A program made the position numbers and the translations under genes. The notes under the pieces were generated by a model. It had not been told where the DNA came from. It saw only the letters and a program-made list of their open reading frames with translations, and searched no databases. DNA of 64,000 nucleotides. Source: Bimastos eiseni (Eukaryota > Annelida > Clitellata > Crassiclitellata > Lumbricidae). Below are positions 46,201 through 55,618 of the stretch, in pieces. The stretch is taken from positions 11,228,959 to 11,292,958 of the forward strand of contig OY365815.1 in the NCBI GenBank assembly GCA_959347315.1, written 5' to 3'. How positions within the stretch are numbered: position 1 is the first letter of the stretch; every line of letters starts with the position of its first letter.

Positions 46201-49200
46201 TAAGAGTAACCTATTCCTGGAATACAGTAAGCAGCAGTATAAAAAATTATAAGCTAGAATATACGGTATATTACAGATCTATTAATGATAAATATGTTAC
46301 AAAATGATGACCTAAAAGATTTCATTTCAAAGAAATTAACGAACCCATTTCCTGCCGGCCTATTAGCATGTAATCATAACGTTGACTGACCATCATGTAA
46401 TAATGTTGATTTGATAGCTGTGTACAATGATGGGAGCAAATAAAAATGATTTGAATTTGAAGTTGCAACAAACCATTCAGCAGAGCTGAACAGATACGAA
46501 GTGAGGGTTGGCAGAGCTAAGTCCGTGATGCTGAATACAATGCCAAGAAGACAAACGGTTGTGAGGACAGATGGCTCCAGATACCACACAATCCTGGCCA
46601 AACACAGACAACACAGGCTCTAATTATAAAAATCAGAACAATGAAACCCAGCTGTCGCTGTATACTTGCTAGAGACGTACCAAAGTATCGCGATACTTTA
46701 TCGCGATATTAACAGCCCTGCAAATAGTAACTTCTTAATTCAAGGTTAGGTAAGCAATTACCTGACCAAGGACATCAAATAATATATCTAGCAGTATCCA
46801 TACATCAGCAATTCAGCTGATTGAGCATGCTAATTAATAATTAATCCTAAAAACATCAGAAATCTTTTCCATAATATATTATGAAGTGTCAACTGCAGCC
46901 CAATACATCACATCCTATGGCTTCCCAGGTGACGGACAACTGTGCATAACTCTGTCAGACTATGACAACTAGAGCAATCTGCCTAGAATAATAATCATTA
47001 GACTCCTGGGTATACAATTCACAGCCTCATTGTCATCCTTTGGTCAGGTGTCAAGGGCCTCTAAAAGCCCACTGACAGGCCTAGACGTGACTAAGCTCGG
47101 CAAATATAACACAAGAGAACACACACCACAGTATGCACTCTGACATTGCCTGTCCCAAGCCTTGAAAAATGAAGAGGGCAAAAAATGATCTTTGTTATTA
47201 CACAGTGTCGTTACACTGAAACTTCTAATATAACACTTAACTATGAAGATTTTGCAACATATTTTCAAAACAATAAACTTAAAAGACATTTAAAAACTAA
47301 AAACTGTCATTAAACATATAATCTTAGCAACCCAAGGTTCAAAATCTGCCACTGTTTGCACTCTGACAGTACCAGTCCTACGCCTGGATAAATAGGAGGG
47401 TGACACTAATGATTTATGTTATCACACAGTGTCGTTAGACTGCAACCACCACACAAGGTTCATAGCATGAGCAGTCCCTTACAAGCCCAGAATCATTAGC
47501 AATGTAAGCTCAACGTGATGCTTACGAAAAGATAAGAGTGATGATCCCGACAAGGATAGCGGGATAGTGGTTCTGTTCCCATTCGAGGACCTTGTTCAGT
47601 GGAAGGATGAGCTCCCGGTAGCCCTCGAGATCCCGCTTCAACTGGCTCACTTCTGTCGAGTCCTATGCACAAACACAAGAAACCTTTCTGTAGTCCCTTA
47701 TACGTAAACAACCACGAGCGCTGCAAAGAAAATGTATCACAACAGTTGTATAGCACCATGCAAGTAACTCAAAAGGCGTTCAGTAACCCACAAGAGCGCC
47801 CAGCAACTTACAAAAGTGCTCAGTAACTTGCAAGATCACTCAGTATCTCACACGATTGCTCGATAACTCAAAAGGGTGCTCAGCAACCCACATGGACGCT
47901 CAGTAACTCACACGAGCACTTGGTATCTCATAAGGACGCTTGGTATCTCACAAGGGCACTCTCAAATGCCTTCTCAAAATCTCAAGGCATCTTAATAGAA
48001 TTAAATGTCAGAATCATGACAGTGGTGAAGACTCTTAATTCCTTTTCCAAATCCTGAGGAATTCTTTAAATTTCAGGTAAGTAAACAAACAGTAAAAACA
48101 ATACAGGCCGATTGATGTGTACAATAAACTGTACACCTAACATGTCTAAGTGTACATTCAGTGCTTATACAAGTTGTTTAAAAGGAGCCGTACATCAGAG
48201 AAGGGCATGATTAGTTAACTTGCTAATTGATCAGAATTAGAAGTCTTCTAGCTAATCGATTATAATAACATTTAGCAGCAGCTGATCAATCATCAATTAG
48301 ATGAAAGGCCATGCAACATAGTCATTAGTCAGTCCATAATATGTTTTTCAAAATGAACTTCGTCTTAACGTGACTGACAAAGTTTGACGATATACAAGCT
48401 AGTATCCAATCAGCATTGATAATTCCACACCCTCTTTTACACTTCCCTATAAATTTTGCTCTTCCTTCTGATACCATTTTCATCTAAATGCTATTTTTAT
48501 TAAAGAACGTTTCAAACAATACAGGCTCATTTATATCGCCAGTTACCTGAGCAAACAATTGTGAGAAGCCCATATACAGAAACGCTAATAAAATTGAACA
48601 CAATGAACAGCAAATCGTTTCCCGATTAAAATTAGCTAAACTTGCCAATCAATCAGCAGAAAGCAACAGCCAATCGATTAGAATTGGCTGTTTGTCTAAT
48701 TGATTCGAATCTAATTGATCATTACTTAACCCATCTCCACTATTATATATCACTTCTTCCCATCTATCTCTGGTCACCCAGTCAGCTCCATTACTTTTCG
48801 TTAGCCTTTGCTTATAAAAAATTATTTTGTTTCCATCTCAGTGTAAAAATACTAATCTTAGTCAAACGATCAAAATACACCACAGAAAACCTGGTTTTCA
48901 TGGTAGAATGAAAGGTTCAAATGTATTGTGATAGATTTAGGACAAAGATAGACCAAAATAGTTCCGTAGAGATCAGCCAGCCATTTCTCAGATTAGCATA
49001 GAAATTACATCCACTTCTTCAGGAATTACTCAGTACACAATCAAAAACACTGCACATATTGATGGAAAACCATAACTACCATATTAAACTATTGGCTCTC
49101 AGCTACAAAACCAAAAAAAAATTAGTAACAGTTATTAAAGAATAATAAATTGGGAAACGTTGTAAACAGTTGGGTTAGGTCGGCACGTGCCTAGTCACAT

Positions 49201-52200
49201 GAGGTTAGTCACCCAATGAGGGACAAGGTCTAAAATAAACTCAAGAGAAAACACGAGGCTGGCCAACAGCAACCACCAGAGGTCTATGACTACTCTGAAT
49301 ATCTGTACTTAGGCACTTCATCTTAGATTCAGCATCAAAGTGTATAAACAAAAATGTACCCTACCAAATGTCCTCGTTCTCATGTACTTGGCAAACAAGT
49401 GAAATATACCAGTCTCAAACTCGAATCTATATAATGGAAAAACCTAAAAAGTGGCCGGTATTTTTCAGCGGCATGGCCCACATGCTTAAGATCATAATGA
49501 TGAATGTGCATCTGTCTTGCAGGCTATGTTCCATCCAACTGGGTGAGCACCTTGTAGTACCAGAAAATTGCATTGTAATACCAGAAAAATATATGTGTAG
49601 TACCAGAAAAACACTTTCAAGTACCAGAAAAACACCCTGTGTAGTACCAGAAAGACACCTTATAGTACCACAAAAAACAGCAGCTTTTCACTGGAGCATG
49701 TTGTACTACATAGATATGCACAACTGCACATGCCGGACTTGTATAAATGCACAGGAACCTTTCCTATAGATATTCTTTTCCAGTGTTGGACCCATCTTGG
49801 AACAGTTTTCCACCGTGTATCCAGACTATTGCGTTTGCATATTTGGCATACATTTTCCGCCTACCTTAAACTGCGGCCGCTTGGCTAGTCATCCATAAAG
49901 CACTTACATCAAGACTTACTATTAAAAGCAACTGTGCATTTCAACAGCATGATGTACATATAGTTGGAATCGAGCATTCAGCTGCTTAACATACATACAC
50001 TTAGGATGGGGTGATGCCTGCATGGTACACGGGTAAGAAGGAAGGGCTCGATACCCACTAGCTCCATAAGGCTGACTCAGCCTTCCACTCCCTAAGGGAG
50101 AGGAGCAGCATTAGTGCAGATCATGTCTAACAGGCTCCAATCAGTTTACAAAATCCACTCACGCTTAGCTTATCATGTCTTCCCATAATTCAGTGTAGCC
50201 ATAACCACATGCAAACGAATTTGATAAAATTATATTTTCAACCCATTGGAAAGTTATAGAAACGAGTTTGCTGTCAGAGCCAGAAATAAAGAGTAGGGCG
50301 TCCAAAGGCATTCGAACTTCAAAGTCACGGGTGCCGTTAGATGCCGACATGCCGTGAGCACACGAGCCTGATGGCAATTCCCCACTCTATATATACTGAC
50401 TTCTGAAGGAAATGTGCTTAATATCACTAGGGGATTCGTAGAGCAATATTAGATAAGACAATGGTGAGCTAAGCAGAGGAAGCGAGTTTGAAGTTTTATA
50501 GGTGACTAGCCCTTCTATTACTAGGTGGCGGTATTGGTTAAATCAGATGTATAACATAACGGGCACATTGCAAGACTGCCAACAGTGAATTTCAACTCCT
50601 GTAATAGGTTAATAGCTTGTCATCATCTGTTCATACTTGTACTTGCAATTCTACTGGGATTTGCCAGTTCGAAACTAAAAACACAGACATTATTATACCC
50701 ACAACTTCAAAGTAGCAGAAGCAGTAATGAATTGAAGCTGGCAGAAGTGCTTGATGCTATACTACATTATCACAGACAATTTATGCACCATTTTAAAAGA
50801 CCGTATGGTTTAGTTAGTCTTTACAGTCCATGTATTGTTCAGCACTTAACTTGCACATCAACATCTGAATAAAAAGTTTTGTTGATGCTCTGTTTAAATT
50901 ATTTGGCATTTACGTGTTTGTGCTCTAGCATATGCAACATTGTAGCATGTACAATGTTGTACATTTACATTATACTGAAAGCAATTTCCACACAGGTGTT
51001 GAATCTGATGATCCAACTAGGTGAGATGACTTACTCAGTGTAATTCTGTTCCAACTCAGCTCAGCATTTGAACAAATACATGCACTACATATACACAAAT
51101 ATTACACATGACTAGAACACACACGATTACGCAAACATCACACAAACAATTATGCAGTGGATGCTGTTCCACTTTGAATCATGCTCGTCTGCATTCCTCT
51201 GTATTTGGACCAAGCAACCAAATATGGGAAGTGGACCAGACTCAGATAAACATTCACTATGGCTAACCATTCGAACCACAATAAATGTCTGGTATAAGCC
51301 AACACTGCTTTGCTCCTAGACTAAACATACAGTGACTGTGCTGTGATTGTAACTGAAATTTTACTAGCAAACATGCATCTATTGTAATGTATGCTGCCTC
51401 TTGAAGAGAAGCTCCTTCAAGGCACTCCCCATCTAACCAGAAAGAATGGCTTTAAAATGCAGCAATGCTCAAAAGGTGACTGCCGGTTTCAGATGCTAAT
51501 TTGACAACACCATCATCCGCAATGTATGCCAGTTTCTTGGTGCATGTAACTGTAGCAAAGAAATTAATCAGAGTACCAACGGCACAGGTCTATAAGCTCA
51601 GCATCTGCTAAGGTGGCTTGCCTTGGACAGAGCTGGGTGCTAGTAATATCCAAAAATAAACAGCTGCACCGTAAGGATATCCAGTAACATTGCCGTAGCA
51701 AACCCAGCTACCAAGTCATCAAGCCAAGCTTGCAATAGACAGCCCAGATGCACCAGCTAAAAGCCAAGACCAGGAGGAACAATATTACTGGACCTACCGG
51801 GATGAGGAGCTACTTACTGCTGGCTGCATGTTGCATTACCAAGGACTTGACCTAGCATTAACCAGGCTGATGATGATGATAACAGGAATAAGGGTTGCCG
51901 TTTTCCTGTTATCATCATCATTATCCTTATTGTCGTTATCAAGATAACATCACCAGCATATCCACCAATCAACATGTTATCAATGAAGCATCTATCATCG
52001 ATTGGCCTCAGTCATCTTATCATCAACTGACATCAGTGTCAGTACGCCATCAGGACCACCACCACCCTCAACACCACCACCCAAACCACTTCCACCAGCC
52101 AAACCACTACCACAATCAAACCAGGACCACTGCCACCCAAACCACTACCAACAGCCAAAACACTACCACAACCCTAACCGGGACCATTGCCACCCAGACC

Positions 52201-55013
52201 ACTACCACCACCATTTCATTAATGATCAGATTCCAATTGAAATTAACGTCATCCTATTTTCTCAGTCTGTAAGACTCAAACACTGTTTCAGAAAACAAAC
52301 CTATGCAGGGAGTTTGCCATCTCATAGGCAGGGATAGTTGATGGTGTAGTGGTTAGCATGCTGGACTGTCCACCAAGAGGTATGGGATACAAATCTCAAC
52401 TAGGGTAGAGATTTCAGACAAGGTTTCTTCACCTGACCCAAGTTTCCCTTGGGTCAGGTGAAGAAACAACTTGATAGTCATTGCAAAAAAACTGGCGTAA
52501 CTGCAAACTAAAAATTACCTTATAGGCGCTCAAAGTTCCATGAGGAACATAGGGAAGGTGCTCATCTTCCTGCTCTTTCACCCAAGCCCACAGTGCTCGT
52601 CTTCCTGCTCTTCCATCCAAGCCTCTCCCAGGGTACTGGAGAGGTGTATCGTGCCCTATAGGCATGTAAATACACACATGGCTTGTGACTCCCTTGTAGT
52701 CATGTTCCTGGCGCTTCTGAGGGCTCCTAAAGTGTGCCTTATAAAAGTCCATTTGCATACTTGCAAGTTCACTGCAGGACTTGCCCTTTATTTTTGAGCA
52801 CATGTGGGCAGCAATATAAAAGGTTGGTGAAAAAATTAATTGTAAACAGCTCTAGTCATTATAATTAATTTTTATTTTCTATTGTGCCGGTGTAACGCAC
52901 AAGGCATCAGCCAAAAGGCAACACCATAAAGATGTAATCAGGTCAATATCCAGAAAGTCAGTTCTCTAAGCTAGAGAGACATTACAATTTGTTGAAACAA
53001 AGGAGTCTTGTGTCAATTAAATGAATAAACACATAGAAGAAAGAGCAACTGAAAAATCTCATTCACCAGGAGCAGCTTAATCTTCTGAGACATTGATCAG
53101 CAAGAAGGGAGCTAATATAATCAATGTGTCTTGAGACCAATGCCCTTGTCAGATGAATGTATAAACAACTTGCCCAGGCATTGCATGGAGGCCAATCAGC
53201 AGCCCTGATCCACAATTCTACTACTACAGACCAATCATAAGGAGATATTCCTCTCAGCAGAGACCAATCAGCAGCCCTGATCTACAATTCTACTATTACA
53301 GACCTATCATGAGAAAATGCTCATCTTAGCAGTGACCAATCAGCAGGCTTGTTCCACAATTCTTCTATCAGAGACACTCTTTACTATTTGCATTCTACAG
53401 AAAGCTAATAGCAAAATATATTTCAAAAGCACAGTAAACCATACTGCATGGTTGTATAAATTCATAGTCACTATGCTCTATGTAAAATGTTTAAAGACCA
53501 ATTAGACTACTAAATCACATTAACAACTTTATCGCATCTACTAATATCTTCACTAAATATTTATATTCAATGTTCTTCTGAGAGTTTATGTTTGCTTACA
53601 TATTGTATAAGCAACCTACGTCAAACCAAGCTGTGTACCAACACAAGTCAAATGCTCACTTTAGAAGTGACCCTAACACTGTTGACTATTTTCATTGTAG
53701 AGAAAGCCTGTTCACATCCAAATATATGCCTGTATTTCTAAGTAAACGAATTGTCGCTGAGTGCACTACAAGAAGTATTTAGTTGGACAACAAATGAACC
53801 ATATCCTGTACACAGCACCAGCTTGGTGGAGCTACACCAGTGCTGGCAATCATCACAGAATTGAGTGGTTCTTGAAGAAAATCAATCAGTCAATCAATCA
53901 ATCAAACTTGATATAGCGCCTCTTCAAGAAATCTACTCAAAGGCACTCCCAGTCCAACCACGGTCAAAGACGACAGATTTAAGAGCAAAGTAAAAAGATG
54001 AGGAGATCCTATTTCTCTTGCATTGTTGACCGTGTGTGGTGCCCTTCACCAGCTCTATGGTGACAAACTGGTGAAAAGCTGGAGGTCCAGAGGAAGCCCA
54101 TTTCACATAGTAGGGCCCACAACAGAGAAGGCATGATGCTGCAGCATAGCAGTGCATGAGAATGGAATGCTGAGAAGGCACTGCACAATGCCCTCTGAGC
54201 GCTGGCAGCAGTAGGGCAACATAGCTCCTGAAAGTAAGCAGGCGCAGCCCAAACAAGACAGCGCCATACCAAGGAGGTGATTCGAAATGCAATGCGCAGC
54301 GGAAGGGGAAGCCAGTGCAACCCATATAGGCAGAAACATGGCCTGTCCTAAAAATGCCTCCTATCAGGCGTGCTCCCGACTCGTGGACCACACTCCAGTT
54401 CCCAAATCCTGCCTTGTGAAATGCCTGCTTTTATGGTGGAGCAGTACAACTAGTGACGAAAGCATGAATAAGAACTTTTGGCCACAGAAGATTTATCCTA
54501 CAGTAAAACGTTATATATGAATATTGCAGAAAATAAATTCAATCATGGTCTTACATTTCAACCACGGTTTTTCTAACGAGGTGCTATATAAATGCGCACT
54601 TATCCCTTACGCGTGCGCCCGTGCAAGAAAAATCGAAAAGAATCGCAATAATCAGTCATGCGGTTATGTTTCTGGTCAATTCCCATGGGATACGCATTTT
54701 CATTGCCAAACTAAACCTGCTACATATTGGAGATATTTCAAACAATCATACATTGCATAGCGAAACGGCGGCACTTTGCTCTAAAATTCATATGAATCAT
54801 GGCGCTACAAAACAGAATAAGTTTTCGGTAATTTTTTTCAGTGATCGGGAGATCAATCTTCTCACAGTGAAGCTTTGATATCGATTCGCATGATAACAAA
54901 GGATGACAACATTTATTATTGTGGTAATATTTAGCAACAAACGGAGCTGGAAATTCAAGAGTGATTGAATGTTGAGCTAACCTCAGCCGCTCTGCTGCTT
55001 GCGTCCGCCATGT
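43089..55013 (-). CDS. ARL6IP1: ARL6IP1, ER-shaping membrane protein, complete six-exon gene
   Basis: Six exons join in frame on the - strand (54984-55013, 47526-47662, 46474-46593, 45415-45532, 43452-43536, 43089-43219). All introns are GT-AG, giving 206 residues; human ARL6IP1 has about 203. The soluble N-terminus MADASSRAAEDSTEVSQL leads to LNKVLEWEQNHYPAILVG, the first hydrophobic hairpin (exons 2-3, with VWYLEPSVLTTVCLLGIV), then a cytosolic loop (exon 4, with RQFEAICGRL and LKREKPKV), a second hydrophobic pair (exons 5-6, with NLLLTYLLVIGVALVPGL) and a basic C-tail LKRGQEKVGKTKTN. The paired hairpins resemble reticulon-type segments. The family bends ER tubules and was named for binding ARL6. 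Order and motifs match the human protein throughout, so I regard the gene as intact. Intron 1 (7.3 kb) holds most of the repeats. PDPK1 lies upstream on the same strand. Confidence 0.95.
43452..43536 (-). CDS. ARL6IP1: ARL6IP1 exon 5
   Basis: Acceptor TCTCTAG, donor GTGAGC. It encodes YLLVLMGTFALMAWLG and SLIDNLLLTYLL, a hydrophobic segment matching the second membrane hairpin of the family. Confidence 0.93.
43871..44030 (-). mobile_element. tRNA-derived SINE (family A relative) in ARL6IP1 intron 4
   Basis: On the - strand, TGGTATGGTAGCTAGTTGG (A-box region), GCAAGTTCGAATATCC (B box) and GGTCACTGTGTAGAGACCTTG. The last motif is shared with family A. Confidence 0.6.
44630..45080 (+). mobile_element. 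CR1/L2-like LINE 3' fragment in ARL6IP1 intron 4
   Basis: + strand: FQRAATRLIGWVPKFAHIS and MRDVLQWLPVQQRIQ, then the GC-rich 3' coding end, CTTGAAGAGGTGCTACATAA and (ATTG)n. The frame is interrupted. It is antisense to the host gene. Confidence 0.8.
45415..45532 (-). CDS. ARL6IP1: ARL6IP1 exon 4
   Basis: Acceptor TTTGGCAG, donor GTGAGT. It encodes VQERQFEAICGRLLNAKKH and SLKREKPKV, matching the human loop with RFHEICSNL and LKEEKPKM. This exon lacks its own start and stop and was found by completing the reading phase between exons 3 and 5. Confidence 0.92.
45565..46040 (-). mobile_element. CR1/L2-like LINE remnant in ARL6IP1 intron 3
   Basis: On the - strand, LAFTQHVNTVSRSCFYQLRQ (45854-45920) is the RT segment seen at 61560-61640. 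A CAATTCAATTCAAT tail lies at 45567. The middle part is not recognisable. GAGCAATAGGAAAGA motifs recur at 44147 and 46150. Confidence 0.55.
46474..46593 (-). CDS. ARL6IP1: ARL6IP1 exon 3
   Basis: Acceptor TGGCCAG, donor GTTTGT. It encodes IVWYLEPSVLTTVCLLGIV and ALPTLTSYLFSSAEW, aligned with the human segment IYYLDPSVL...SNKW. Confidence 0.93.
47138..47230 (+). mobile_element. Short interspersed repeat, family C, in ARL6IP1 intron 2
   Basis: GCACTCTGACATTGCC, then AGCCTTGAAAAATGAAGAGGG and TTACACAGTGTCGTTACACTG. Confidence 0.65.
47353..47452 (+). mobile_element. Short interspersed repeat, family C, second intron 2 copy
   Basis: GCACTCTGACAGTACCAG, CGCCTGGATAAATAGGAGGG, then ATCACACAGTGTCGTTAGAC. 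Same orientation as the copy 120 bases before it. Confidence 0.7.
47526..47662 (-). CDS. ARL6IP1: ARL6IP1 exon 2
   Basis: Acceptor GTGCATAG, donor GTAAGC. It encodes LKRDLEGYRELILPLNKVL, EWEQNHYPAILVG and IITLIF, matching the human segment LQGWGEVML...VLRWERAWFPP. Confidence 0.94.
47765..47965. repeat. 20-bp minisatellite in ARL6IP1 intron 1
   Basis: About ten degenerate copies of a unit like CACTCAGTATCTCACACGAG. CTCAGTAACTCACA is the best-kept core. Confidence 0.8.
47966..49365. other. ARL6IP1 intron 1, unique-looking part
   Basis: AT-rich intronic sequence; no exon or repeat recognised. The 89-codon frame at 48642-48911 has no domain. Confidence 0.5.
49545..49680. repeat. Degenerate GTACCAGAAAAACAC repeat
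   Basis: GTACCAGAAAA recurs about six times at 17-27-bp spacing within intron 1 of ARL6IP1. Confidence 0.75.
49681..51864. other. ARL6IP1 intron 1, no further feature
   Basis: No exon, SINE or terminal repeat could be supported in this part. Confidence 0.45.
51871..51920. repeat. 18-bp inverted repeat at an ATG/ATC microsatellite
   Basis: TGATGATGATAACAGGAA (51871-51888) is exactly complementary to 51903-51920 with a 14-bp loop. Confidence 0.85.
52050..52215. repeat. CCAC-rich degenerate repeat
   Basis: Repeats of CCAAACCACTACCAC and CAGGACCACTGCCACC type (compare 52082-52150 with 52130-52200). Pro/Thr/His-rich frames here are artefacts. Confidence 0.75.
52337..52420 (+). mobile_element. 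tRNA-derived SINE head in ARL6IP1 intron 1
   Basis: TGGTGTAGTGGTTAGCATGC is a good A-box-type tRNA head and GGATACAAATCTCAAC is a weakened B box. The tail merges into the hairpin at 52423. Confidence 0.6.
52423..52467. repeat. Perfect 20-bp inverted repeat, 5-bp loop
   Basis: Arm 52423-52442 pairs without mismatch with 52448-52467 (loop TTTCC). It directly follows the SINE-like head. It might be a foldback insertion or a strong hairpin in the intron RNA. Confidence 0.92.
52468..52810 (-). other. Unassigned open frame inside ARL6IP1 intron 1
   Basis: An ATG at 52803 (- strand) opens about 100 residues of protein-like composition (for example FYKAHFRSPQKRQEHDY and LWAWVKEQEDEHLPYVPHG) before the frame enters the hairpin. 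A 35-bp tandem pair (52558 and 52593) lies within it. I do not recognise the protein, and there is no splice or promoter support. It may be a fragment of a dead element or chance. Confidence 0.2.
52811..53189. other. ARL6IP1 intron 1, nothing recognised
   Basis: No exon or repeat family is visible here. Confidence 0.45.
53190..53385. repeat. 72-bp tandem repeat, about 2.7 copies
   Basis: CCAATCAGCAGCCCTGATC recurs at 53192, 53264 and (shorter) 53336, each followed by CACAATTCTACTA-type sequence: an exact 72-bp period. Each unit contains CCAATCA motifs. Confidence 0.9.
53877..54470 (-). mobile_element. CR1/L2-like LINE 3' fragment in ARL6IP1 intron 1
   Basis: On the - strand, LHWLPLPLRIAFRITSLVW and APAYFQELCCPTAAS are the conserved HWLP...AYL region. 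CTTGAAGAGGCGCTATATCA and an (ATTG)n tail follow. Frameshifts are present. It is in the same orientation as the host gene. Confidence 0.82.
54984..55013 (-). CDS. ARL6IP1: ARL6IP1 exon 1 (start codon exon)
   Basis: ATG at 55011-55013 encodes MADASSRAAE, followed by donor GTTAGC in phase 0, matching exon 2. Human starts MAEGDNRS. This is the weakest exon because it is short, but phase and position fit. Confidence 0.8.
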
Positions 55014-55383
55014 CGACAAAACTCTAGTCACACTGACTCAAATGAGCGCAACAACACGATACCGTTATGGACCTGACCGATCGCACTTTGTGAAATAAGA
55101 AATTTTTATCTGGTAAGTGGTAACGCAATTAACGAAAATGGTTCGGAAAAGATGTTAGCACCTCAAACTCCAAGCTCATCGCTTCAATTTTGTCGTGAAA
55201 TAAAAATTAACAAGAAAAGACGCCAAACGCTTCATTTGATGCTATCAGTCTTGTACGATAACTGCTTTAAGCATGCGGTGCGCTTAGACTAAGTGGTGCT
55301 TCATAAATTTGCATTTTATGAGCATCCTGCTATCACGGTCATGTGGAAATCCGCTCAGCGGCTGTCAGTTTGAGTGTTATTAA
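55014..55383. promoter_or_regulatory. Presumed ARL6IP1 5' UTR and promoter region
   Basis: The sequence upstream of the start codon (on the - strand) lies here. No TATA box or start site can be fixed, so the call rests on position only. Confidence 0.35.
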
Positions 55384-55610
55384 CAGGGCCGTACCAAACT
55401 ATAATTGTGCCCTGTGTCTAGCATCAATCTGGCGCCAACATTTTGAAAATAGTATTTGCGACCTGTGCATAGCATCAATCTGGCGCCCCCAGATTTTGAA
55501 AATGGTGCATTTTGAGGAATAATAAGTTCTTCCATCCTGAAATTTGCGCCCTTTACACACTGGCGCTATGGGCCACGGCCCCGCTGGCTACTCCCTCGGG
55601 TACGGCCCTG
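55384..55610 (+). mobile_element. hAT-type MITE, 227 bp, exact 8-bp target duplication
   Basis: Ends CAGGGCCGTACC and GGTACGGCCCTG are perfect 12-bp inverted repeats. GTTATTAA is duplicated at 55376-55383 and 55611-55618. The internal TAGCATCAATCTGGCGCC occurs twice. A relative in reverse lies at 23050-23221. Confidence 0.92.
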
Positions 55611-55618
55611 GTTATTAA

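Noticed and set aside
47496..47759. 87-codon - strand frame over ARL6IP1 exon 2
   Set aside because: It is out of phase with the exon; the true frame gives the ARL6IP1 peptide with proper splice sites.
50585..50872. 95-codon frame with a signal-peptide-like start
   Set aside because: It starts at GTG, has no upstream ATG in frame, lies antisense in an ARL6IP1 intron and shows no known domain.
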